Assembly (NCBI GenBank): GCA_021202075.1
Contig: JAJQDT010000104.1
Span: forward strand, 1 to 64,000
DNA length: 64,000 bases
From: Lachnospiraceae bacterium
GTDB taxonomy: Bacteria > Bacillota > Clostridia > Lachnospirales > Lachnospiraceae
Direction of reading: 5' to 3'
The notes beneath the pieces were generated by a model. The model saw only the letters and a program-made list of their open reading frames with translations. It had not been told where the DNA came from and did no database searches. A program made the translations under genes and the position numbers. This document shows, one piece after another, positions 17,692-25,490 of the stretch (position 1 is its first letter; the number at the start of each line of letters is the position of its first letter).

Positions 17692-19878
17692 TTGGTTTTG
17701 GGTGGTGTTTTACAGGTGAATGATTTTGAAAAGGTGGTTTTTACAAAGGAGGAGTTTTCCGAGCGGGTGAAGATTTCTCCGGTGGTGGAGTCGGATTTAA
17801 AACGGATTATTACAGACCGGATGGAGCAGTGCGGTCTGTATTTTCGTGTGTTTTCACGGATAAAGACGGCTGCCTCGATGGAGCGCAAGTTTGAACAGAA
17901 GGAGTATGGGGGTGCGCACAAGCTGCAGGACCTGGTCGGTGTGCGGATTAATCTTTACTTTGACGATGATGTGGAGATCTGCCGCCATGTGATGGAGCAG
18001 ACCTTTGAGGTAGTAGACTGGTCGACCTCGGAGCGCAGTGACGATGAATTCAAGCCGACCAAGCTGAACGGCGTGTTCCGGCTGCCGGAGTATCTGAAGG
18101 GAGAGATCTCGGCGGATACCTGGGAGATGTGCATTGACGATACCTTTGAGATCCAGATTAAGACCATGTTTTTTGAAGGGTGGCATGAGATTGAGCATGA
18201 CATGCGCTACAAGGGTGAGGAGCTGTGGAACAGCTATCAGGGCTTTTCGCGCTATCTGAACAGCATTCTTGCGACGCTGGAGCTCTGCGATAAGTCGATG
18301 GTGACATTGTTTGAGGATTTGGGCCATACGCTGTACAAGGCGGGACGCTGGAGCGATATGATCAAGAGCCATTTCCGTGTAAAGATGAGCGATGTGTCTC
18401 TCTATCCGGAGGTGGAGGAGCTTTTAAACCAGGATCTGGAGAATGTAGATAATCTCGCAAAGGCTATCTATAAGATGGGCCGCGTGGTGCTGGTGGATCA
18501 GCTGCTGAAGCGCAGTCGGCGTGTGCCGATCAATGTCAATACGATTATCGCTCTGCTCAATGACGGTGTGTTCCATGACAGCCGCCTGACAACGATTTTC
18601 CGGAAACACGATGTCTACAATGACGGCCGCGAGGAGAGCTTCGCGGAGTCGCGGCATTATGAGCTGCGGCCGCTGACGAGGCAGACCTCGTTTCAGATGT
18701 GCACGGAGGTGGACGGCAGCCGCATGAAACCCATTGCTGCTGCCAGGCAGGAGTTGGGCGCCGCCGGGAGTCGATACTCGTTACAGGAAGCCAGGACGGG
18801 TGCTTTCGACGGAGGCCTGGCGGAAACGAAGACGGGTGCTTTCGGCGGAAGCATGACGGAAACAGAAACGGGTGTACCGGAGTCTGGGGTGGATGCTTCC
18901 GCTGCGAACAGCGCCGATATTTCAGAGCTGGGGCGGGAATCAGCCGGTCCGGATGCGCAGGAGATTTTTGCGGCCTGCGTGCGGCAGATTTACGACTGGA
19001 TCCTGAAAAAATACGGACAGCTTTTTAAGGATATGCCGACGCAGCCGTCGACCTATCACGCGGATATTCTGGCGTACCATGTGGCGGTGAACCTGGACTA
19101 TGACAGGAGCCGGATGAATATGCATGTCAGGCACATGGACCCCGAAGTGGGCGGACGCATCTGGTATTCAGAGGCGAGCCTGGAGATCAATGAACTGGGG
19201 AAGGTCTGGCTCTGTGTTTCAAACGGGTATGCCGAGGCAAAAAAGGATGACCGGCCGGAGCAGGAGGGCGCGGGTATCTTTTTCAGCTATCCCGGTTACT
19301 ATAAGACCATCGTGGATACGATCGGTATTTTCAACAGTCTTCCCTGCTCGAACCGCCGGAGGATTATCCGTGAGGATGGACTTCCGGAGCTTGAGAGGGC
19401 GCTGCAGGATCGGACCCGGAATTTTCCGATTGTCATGATCATTTCCGAGGAGGATGAGGATGGCATGATGGATGAGGACTGGCTCGGGCAGTTCCGTGTT
19501 TCCGATTTTACTCGGACAGTCTGCCGTTACGCGCATGTCCTGACCTGCTATGAGGAGGTCGGGAAAAAGCTTCTGGAAAATCTTCAGGAGAAAGCGATTT
19601 TTACCCCGGCGGATGACCGGGTATTTGACGCGGCTCATTTCCCACGGCTGTATATTTTCTGGCCGAACGGCGATGTGGATGATTTCGGCCCGGAGGATGT
19701 TGAGAACTGCAGCTTTGGCCGACATCTGGAGGCCAGAAGTGATGCACGCACGTACGATATCGTGCGCGGCGGGCAGGCGCTTTATCACAAGGTCGTGACA
19801 GATCTGCGGGACTGGAATGTGTCTGCAAATATGTGGAATGGATTCCAGCTGGAGATTATGACGGAGATACCGAGATGA
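17692..19878 (+). CDS. RelA/SpoT synthetase-domain protein with long uncharacterised C-terminal region
   Basis: Synthetase motifs 'RIKTAASMERKFEQKEYG', 'LQDLVGVRINLYFDDD', 'FEIQIKTMFFEGWHEIEHDMRYKGEELW'; no HD, TGS or ACT region recognised; start is TTG 17692 or GTG 17716. Confidence 0.82.
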   Translation: MVLGGVLQVNDFEKVVFTKEEFSERVKISPVVESDLKRIITDRMEQCGLYFRVFSRIKTAASMERKFEQKEYGGAHKLQDLVGVRINLYFDDDVEICRHVMEQTFEVVDWSTSERSDDEFKPTKLNGVFRLPEYLKGEISADTWEMCIDDTFEIQIKTMFFEGWHEIEHDMRYKGEELWNSYQGFSRYLNSILATLELCDKSMVTLFEDLGHTLYKAGRWSDMIKSHFRVKMSDVSLYPEVEELLNQDLENVDNLAKAIYKMGRVVLVDQLLKRSRRVPINVNTIIALLNDGVFHDSRLTTIFRKHDVYNDGREESFAESRHYELRPLTRQTSFQMCTEVDGSRMKPIAAARQELGAAGSRYSLQEARTGAFDGGLAETKTGAFGGSMTETETGVPESGVDASAANSADISELGRESAGPDAQEIFAACVRQIYDWILKKYGQLFKDMPTQPSTYHADILAYHVAVNLDYDRSRMNMHVRHMDPEVGGRIWYSEASLEINELGKVWLCVSNGYAEAKKDDRPEQEGAGIFFSYPGYYKTIVDTIGIFNSLPCSNRRRIIREDGLPELERALQDRTRNFPIVMIISEEDEDGMMDEDWLGQFRVSDFTRTVCRYAHVLTCYEEVGKKLLENLQEKAIFTPADDRVFDAAHFPRLYIFWPNGDVDDFGPEDVENCSFGRHLEARSDARTYDIVRGGQALYHKVVTDLRDWNVSANMWNGFQLEIMTEIPR
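18796..18880 (+). repeat. 36-bp in-frame tandem repeat within RelA/SpoT-domain gene
   Basis: ACGGGTGCTTTCGACGGAGGCCTGGCGGAAACGAAG / ACGGGTGCTTTCGGCGGAAGCATGACGGAAACAGAA / ACGGGTGTACCGG... Confidence 0.85.
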
Positions 19879-19928
19879 TTCCTGTCGGTGGAATGACCGG
19901 TCTGATTCGTGGCACAGGGATGTGAAAG

Positions 19929-20008
19929 CCGCGCTGAAGCGCGGTGCTGAGCGCCAGTGGCGCTCGTTTAGCCCTCGCCGGGTGGCATCCCACACTTCGT
20001 GCGGGATA
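19929..20008. repeat. Hairpin element cluster (copy C of dispersed hairpin repeat, reverse orientation)
   Basis: CCGCGCTGAAGCGCGG; GCTGAGCGCCAGTGGCGCTCGTTTAGC; CCCTCGCCGGGTGGCATCCCACACTTCGTGCGGGATA. Confidence 0.8.
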
Positions 20009-20079
20009 TTCACCGACCGGAGCGGAAGCGGAGAGGCGTGGCCTGTACAAAGAGATATATAGATTGCGGAGGACATATT

Positions 20080-21666
20080 TTGAGCAACATTGTAGATGAA
20101 ATTAAGAAGCGGCGCACGTTCGCCATCATTTCGCACCCGGACGCGGGCAAGACGACTCTGACGGAGAAGTTTCTGCTCTATGGCGGGGCAATCAACCTCG
20201 CGGGATCTGTGAAGGGAAAAGCGACGGCGCGCCATGCGGTTTCGGACTGGATGGAGATCGAGAAAGAGAGAGGTATCTCGGTGACTTCTTCGGTGCTGCA
20301 GTTTAATTACGGCGGCTATTGTATCAATATTCTGGACACACCGGGGCACCAGGACTTTTCTGAGGATACGTACCGGACGCTGATGGCGGCGGACTCGGCA
20401 GTGATGGTCATTGACGCGTCGAAGGGCGTGGAGGCGCAGACGCGCAAGCTGTTCAAGGTTTGCGTGATGCGGCACATTCCGATTTTTACGTTTATCAATA
20501 AGCTGGACCGCGATGCGAATGACACGTTCGAACTGCTGGATGAGATTGAAAAGGAGCTGGGCATCGCGACCTGTCCGATCAACTGGCCGATCGGTTCGGG
20601 TAAGAATTTTAAGGGCGTCTATGAGCGGGCGAGCCGCAAGGTGATGACATTCACGGATACGCAGAAGGGCACGAAGGCGGGCGTGGCGACGGAGATTGAC
20701 GTGGATGCGCCGGAGCTGGAGGCCTTCATTGGATCGGAGAATAAGGAAAATCTGCTGGAGGAGATTGAGCTTCTGGACGGAGCTTCCGCAGAATTTGATC
20801 AGGAGAAGGTGAGCGCAGGGGAGCTCTCGCCGGTGTTTTTCGGCTCGGCTCTGACCAATTTCGGCGTGGAGGTGTTTTTGAAGCATTTCCTCAGGATGAC
20901 GACGCCGCCGCTTCCGCGCAGGGCAGACTGCGGCATTGTGGATCCGATGAAAGAGGATTTTTCCGCGTTTGTTTTTAAAATTCAGGCGAACATGAACAAG
21001 GCGCACCGCGACCGTGTGGCATTCATGCGCATCTGCTCCGGCCGGTTTGACGCGGGCATGGAGGTATACCATGTGCAGGGCGACCGGACGCAGCGGCTGT
21101 CGCAGCCGCAGCAGATGATGGCGCAGGAGCGGCATGTTGTGCAGGAGGCGTATGCCGGGGATATCATCGGTGTCTTTGACCCGGGGATTTTTTCCATCGG
21201 AGACACCATCTGTATGCCGGGCAAACGGTTCGCTTACGAGGGCATCCCGACCTTTGCGCCGGAGCATTTCGCGCGGGTGCGCCAGGTGGATACGATGAAG
21301 CGCAAGCAGTTTGTCAAGGGCATTACGCAGATTGCCCAGGAGGGGGCGATTCAGATTTTCCAGGAATCAGGCTCCGGTATGGAGGAGATTATCGTCGGGG
21401 TCGTCGGCGTTCTGCAGTTTGACGTGCTCAAATACCGTCTGGAGAATGAATATAAGGTAGAAATCCGGATGGATATGCTGCCCTATGAGTACATCCGCTG
21501 GATTGAAAACGAGGAGATTGACATGGACCGTCTGGTCGGCACCTCGGACATGAAGAAAATCCGCGACCTCAAGGGGCGTCCGCTGCTTCTGTTTATCAAC
21601 AGCTGGTCCGTCGGCATGGTTCTGGAGCGAAACGAGGGATTGCGTCTGGCGGAATTCGGGCGCTGA
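20080..21666 (+). CDS. prfC: Peptide chain release factor 3
   Basis: 'RRTFAIISHPDAGKTTLTEKFLLYGGAINLAGSVKGKATARHAVSDWMEIEKERGISVTSSVLQF...LDTPGHQDFSEDTYRTL'; TTG start after GCGGAGG. Confidence 0.95.
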   Translation: MSNIVDEIKKRRTFAIISHPDAGKTTLTEKFLLYGGAINLAGSVKGKATARHAVSDWMEIEKERGISVTSSVLQFNYGGYCINILDTPGHQDFSEDTYRTLMAADSAVMVIDASKGVEAQTRKLFKVCVMRHIPIFTFINKLDRDANDTFELLDEIEKELGIATCPINWPIGSGKNFKGVYERASRKVMTFTDTQKGTKAGVATEIDVDAPELEAFIGSENKENLLEEIELLDGASAEFDQEKVSAGELSPVFFGSALTNFGVEVFLKHFLRMTTPPLPRRADCGIVDPMKEDFSAFVFKIQANMNKAHRDRVAFMRICSGRFDAGMEVYHVQGDRTQRLSQPQQMMAQERHVVQEAYAGDIIGVFDPGIFSIGDTICMPGKRFAYEGIPTFAPEHFARVRQVDTMKRKQFVKGITQIAQEGAIQIFQESGSGMEEIIVGVVGVLQFDVLKYRLENEYKVEIRMDMLPYEYIRWIENEEIDMDRLVGTSDMKKIRDLKGRPLLLFINSWSVGMVLERNEGLRLAEFGR

Positions 21667-21862
21667 GTGATGCAGAAGTTATTTTGCAACAGGTTCTAAA
21701 TTCTGCCAGAAAAACATTGACAGATGAGGGTCGGACATTTATAACAAGAGTATGATATGATTCAATTCGAATGGGACGATGGTTTTGAAGGAAGAATATG
21801 ATTTCGCCGGTGCAGGTAAAAACCCATATGTGGGTCAGTTAAACAATCAAACGGAGGTTTTT

Positions 21863-22246
21863 ATGGAAAACGCAGAGGTTCACACTTATAAATTGGAAAA
21901 TGATGAGCAGTTTGGCGAGGTGCGCATCGCGGACGAGGTCGTTGCGATGATCGCAGGTCTGGCTGCGTCCGAGGTGGAAGGAGTCGCCTCGATGGCGGGC
22001 AACGTGACGCGCGACCTGATTAATAAGCTCAGTATGAAGAGCCTGTCGAAGGGCGTCCGGATCACGGTGGAGGATAAGACGGTAACCGTGGCGCTGGCGG
22101 TCAACATCCGCTATGGCTATAATGTACCGGATACCAGCGCACAGATTCAGGAGAAGGTAAAGACGACGATTGAGATGATGACCGGCCTTGAAGTGGCGGC
22201 AGTGAATGTCAAGATTGTGAATGTACAGATGGATGAGAGTGAGTAA
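21863..22246 (+). CDS. Asp23/Gls24 family envelope stress protein
   Basis: '[29 protein letters not shown]...[55 protein letters not shown]'; SD GGAGG. Confidence 0.92.
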   Translation: MENAEVHTYKLENDEQFGEVRIADEVVAMIAGLAASEVEGVASMAGNVTRDLINKLSMKSLSKGVRITVEDKTVTVALAVNIRYGYNVPDTSAQIQEKVKTTIEMMTGLEVAAVNVKIVNVQMDESE

Positions 22247-22668
22247 TGAAAAGAAGCGAGATCAGGGAAAATGTATTTAAGCTTGTCTTTTGCGGGGATT
22301 TTTACAGCATGGAAGAGATTCCCGGACAGGTGGAGCGCTACTTTGAGGAGGCTTCTCTGCCGGATGAGGAGACCGGGCTTTCCGTATTTGGCGAGGAGGA
22401 GCAGGCGGTTATCACGGAACGTTTCGATCAGGTGAAGAACCGGATCGCCGAGATCGATGCGAAAATCAATGAGGTGGCAAAGGGCTGGAAAACAGACCGT
22501 ATGGGGAAGGCGGAGCTGGCGATTCTGCGGCTTGCGGTATTTGAGATGCTCTATGACGATGACGTCCCCGTGAAGGTGGCGATCAATGAAGCGGTAGAGC
22601 TTGCGAAAAAATATGGCGGGGACGATGCCTCGTCGTTTGTAAACGGGGTGCTGGCGAAGCTCACCTGA
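22246..22668 (+). CDS. nusB: Transcription antitermination factor NusB
   Basis: '[19 protein letters not shown]...[56 protein letters not shown]'. Confidence 0.93.
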   Translation: MKRSEIRENVFKLVFCGDFYSMEEIPGQVERYFEEASLPDEETGLSVFGEEEQAVITERFDQVKNRIAEIDAKINEVAKGWKTDRMGKAELAILRLAVFEMLYDDDVPVKVAINEAVELAKKYGGDDASSFVNGVLAKLT

Positions 22669-22673
22669 TTATT

Positions 22674-22752
22674 GTCCTCGATTCACGAAGGGAATCGAGG
22701 ACGCAGGCCGAGCCATCAGCCGGAAGGCTGATATCGTATGGCGAGGCTCACA
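22674..22752. repeat. Two strong hairpins between nusB and xseA
   Basis: GTCCTCGATTC-ACGAAG-GGAATCGAGGAC and GAGCC-AT-CAGCC-GGAA-GGCTG-...-GGCTC. Confidence 0.7.
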
Positions 22753-22767
22753 AGTGAAAGAAAAAGG

Positions 22768-23976
22768 ATGCGTCAGAGGATTTATTCGGTCGGACAGATT
22801 AACAGTTATATTAAAAATATGTTCACACAGGATTTTGTGCTGAACCGGGTCAGTATTCAGGGGGAGGTCTCGAACTGCAAGTATCATTCTTCGGGACATA
22901 TTTATTTTTCACTGAAGGATGAGACGGGAACGCTTGCCTGTATCTTATTTGCCAGTGCCAGACGGGAACTGGCTTTTCGGCTATCTGACGGAATGCAGGT
23001 CGTGGCGGACGGCAGTGTGAATGTCTACGAGAGAGATGGCAAATACCAGCTCTATGTTTCGCGCGTCCGGCAGAGTGGAGCGGGAATGCTGTATGAACGG
23101 TTCCTCGCGCTGAAGCAGGAGCTTGAGGAGATGGGGATGTTTTCCCCTGAGTACAAACAGCCGATTCCCGCGTTTGTGAAAAGGCTTGGTGTTGTGACGG
23201 CTCCGACGGGGGCGGCCGTGCGCGATATTATCAATGTTTCCACGCGGCGCAGCCCGGGCATTCAGATCATCCTCTATCCGGCGAAGGTGCAGGGAGACGG
23301 CGCGGCGGAGAGCGTAGCGGACGGACTTCGCGCGCTGGATGCGCTGGGGCTGGACGCGATCATTGTGGGGCGCGGCGGCGGCTCCATTGAGGATTTGTGG
23401 GCGTTTAATGAGGAAGTGGTGGCGCGGGCGATCTTTGAGTGCCGGACGCCGGTGATTTCGGCGGTCGGGCATGAGACGGATACGACGATTGCGGACTTCG
23501 CGGCAGATTTGCGTGCGCCGACGCCATCGGCGGCGGCCGAGCTGGCGGTGCCGGATGTGTCGGCGATCGCGGAGAGTCTGCAGATGCGCCGGGAGTCTCT
23601 GAACCGGCAGATGCAAAGCCGGATTTCGGATGGCCGGACGCGGCTGCAGATGCGTAAGCTCCGGCTGGAGCATGCATCGCCGGCTGCCCGTGTGTGGGAG
23701 CAGCGGCAGCGGCTTGCGCAGCTGGAGGAGGATATCCGGCGCAGTATGCAGCAGCTTCTGGAGAGACGAAGGACATCTCTTGCTCTGTATGTGGAGAAGC
23801 TGAAGAATGTATCGCCGCTGGAAAAGCTGACCCAAGGCTATGCCTGTGTCACAGATGAGGCGGGGAACCGCGTCCATTCCGTGCAGGAGGTTCATCCCGG
23901 AGAGGCGCTGCGCATTTATGTCAGGGACGGATGCATGGAAGCGGAGGTCACGGGGACAGAGGAAATGCGGTTATAA
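22768..23976 (+). CDS. xseA: Exodeoxyribonuclease VII large subunit
   Basis: 'YSVGQINSYIKNMFTQDFVLNRVSIQGEVSNCKYHSSGHIYFSLKD', 'VGRGGGSIEDLWAFNEEVVARAI', 'VGHETDTTIADFAADLRAPTPSAAAEL'. Confidence 0.96.
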   Translation: MRQRIYSVGQINSYIKNMFTQDFVLNRVSIQGEVSNCKYHSSGHIYFSLKDETGTLACILFASARRELAFRLSDGMQVVADGSVNVYERDGKYQLYVSRVRQSGAGMLYERFLALKQELEEMGMFSPEYKQPIPAFVKRLGVVTAPTGAAVRDIINVSTRRSPGIQIILYPAKVQGDGAAESVADGLRALDALGLDAIIVGRGGGSIEDLWAFNEEVVARAIFECRTPVISAVGHETDTTIADFAADLRAPTPSAAAELAVPDVSAIAESLQMRRESLNRQMQSRISDGRTRLQMRKLRLEHASPAARVWEQRQRLAQLEEDIRRSMQQLLERRRTSLALYVEKLKNVSPLEKLTQGYACVTDEAGNRVHSVQEVHPGEALRIYVRDGCMEAEVTGTEEMRL

Positions 23977-24045
23977 TGGAATATTTCTTTCAACGAAAAT
24001 ACTGGCAGAGAGTGGGCAGAGCAGGCGATATGGTTAAGAAAGATT

Positions 24046-24193
24046 GTAACTACTCAGGGCAGTACCTCGCACCTGCTGCGAGGTACGTATGAAAACGTAT
24101 ATTTTACAGGAAAAAGTCCTTCGCCAGGATGGCATCCCGCACAAAGTGCGGGATAAGTCCCGTAACTGTGAAGGTACTGAACAGTTAAGTTAC
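24046..24193. mobile_element. MITE-like non-coding element with imperfect terminal inverted repeats, containing copy D of the hairpin repeat
   Basis: Left end GTAACTACTCAGGGCAGTACCT (24046-24067) pairs imperfectly (16/22) with right end AGGTACTGAACAGTTAAGTTAC (24172-24193); internal TACCTCGCACCTGCTGCGAGGTA and ATCCCGCACAAAGTGCGGGAT hairpins. Confidence 0.55.
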
Positions 24194-24285
24194 GAAAGAT
24201 TTTGCGCAAGAAGAGTAAAGACGGGGTAAGCCGGTTCAGAACAGCATACAGTCAGCAAAAGAAGCAGAACAGAGGAGTCAGGGAA

Positions 24286-24600
24286 ATGGCGGAACCGATG
24301 AGAGATGACAGGAATATGGTAAACATAAAAAACGATGGGGAGAAATCGGAACCGGCGTCAGAATCGGTGTCGGAGCCGAAGACAACGGCGGCTCCGGAGG
24401 CGGAGCCCTCTCTGGAGGAGTCCTTCGAAAAGCTGGACGGGCTGTTATCCCGCATGGAGGACAGGGACATTCCTCTTGAGGAAGCGTTTACTCTCTACCA
24501 GCAGGGCGTGGAGCTTTTGCGCAGCTGCAATGAGAAAATAGACACCGTAGAAAAGAAGATTCTGGTGATGAATGGAGATGGTGGATTTGACGAATTTTGA
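24286..24600 (+). CDS. xseB: Exodeoxyribonuclease VII small subunit
   Basis: 'SLEESFEKLDGLLSRMEDRDIPLEEAFTLYQQGVELLRSCNEKIDTVEKKI'; follows xseA. Confidence 0.92.
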   Translation: MAEPMRDDRNMVNIKNDGEKSEPASESVSEPKTTAAPEAEPSLEESFEKLDGLLSRMEDRDIPLEEAFTLYQQGVELLRSCNEKIDTVEKKILVMNGDGGFDEF

Positions 24601-25477
24601 CGATCAGATGAAAAAACGCGTGACGGAGATTAAGAGCATCATTGAGGGGTATCTGCCGGAGGCGGAGGGGTTCCAGCGGACGCTTCTGGATGCCCTGGAT
24701 TACAGTATGCTGGTCGGAGGGAAAAAGCTGCGTCCGCTTCTGATGCAGCAGACCTACGCGATGTTCGGCGGAACCTCTGCGGCAATCCGCCCGTTTATGG
24801 CGGCGATTGAGATGATTCATACCCATTCCCTGATTCATGATGATTTGCCGGCACTGGATGACGACGAATACCGCCGGGGGGAAAAGACAACGCATATCGT
24901 CTATGGGGAAGCAATGGCGATTCTCGCCGGGGACGCGCTTCTGAATCTGGCCTATGAGACGGCGGCGAAAGCCTTTTCTGATGATTCGGGCAACCCGGAT
25001 GTGGCGTGCGCGTTTGAAATTCTGACCAGAAAGACTGGCGTTTACGGGATGCTGGGCGGACAGTCGGTGGATGTGGAGTATGTGGGAAAGCCGCTGACGG
25101 ATGAACAGCTGTATTTTATCTACAGTATGAAGACCGGCGCTCTGATTGAAGCGTCCATGATGGTTGGGGCGGCGCTGGCCGGCGCATCCGCGCAGGAACT
25201 GGAGCAGGTCGAGGCGGCGGCACGGTGCATCGGGATGGCGTTCCAGATTCAGGATGATATTCTGGATGTGACCGGCAGCCAGGAGGATCTGGGAAAGCCG
25301 GTCAACAGCGATGAGAAAAATCAGAAGACGACCTGGGTGAGCGTCCACGGCCTTGATAAAGCGAGAGAGGACGTCGAGCGATACTCAAAGGAGGCGGTAC
25401 GGCTTTTAAAGGAGCTGCCCTATGAGAACGAATTTCTCGATGAACTGATTCTGAACCTGATTCATCGAACGGTCTGA
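24572..25477 (+). CDS. ispA: Polyprenyl (farnesyl/geranyl) diphosphate synthase
   Basis: 'LLDALDYSMLVGGKKLRPLLM', 'MIHTHSLIHDDLPALDDDEYRRG', 'FQIQDDILDVTGSQEDLGK'. Confidence 0.93.
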   Translation: MEMVDLTNFDDQMKKRVTEIKSIIEGYLPEAEGFQRTLLDALDYSMLVGGKKLRPLLMQQTYAMFGGTSAAIRPFMAAIEMIHTHSLIHDDLPALDDDEYRRGEKTTHIVYGEAMAILAGDALLNLAYETAAKAFSDDSGNPDVACAFEILTRKTGVYGMLGGQSVDVEYVGKPLTDEQLYFIYSMKTGALIEASMMVGAALAGASAQELEQVEAAARCIGMAFQIQDDILDVTGSQEDLGKPVNSDEKNQKTTWVSVHGLDKAREDVERYSKEAVRLLKELPYENEFLDELILNLIHRTV

Positions 25478-25490
25478 ACAGGCACTTATT

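Noticed and set aside
19219-21267. 682-aa minus-strand ORF
   Set aside because: Antisense to the RelA/SpoT-domain gene and prfC, both strongly supported; composition (His/Arg-rich, low complexity) is typical of shadow ORFs in GC-rich third-position genes.
24046-24193. Cobalamin or other known riboswitch between xseA and xseB
   Set aside because: Structured, but no recognisable riboswitch core motif; inverted ends and shared repeat copy fit a dispersed element better.
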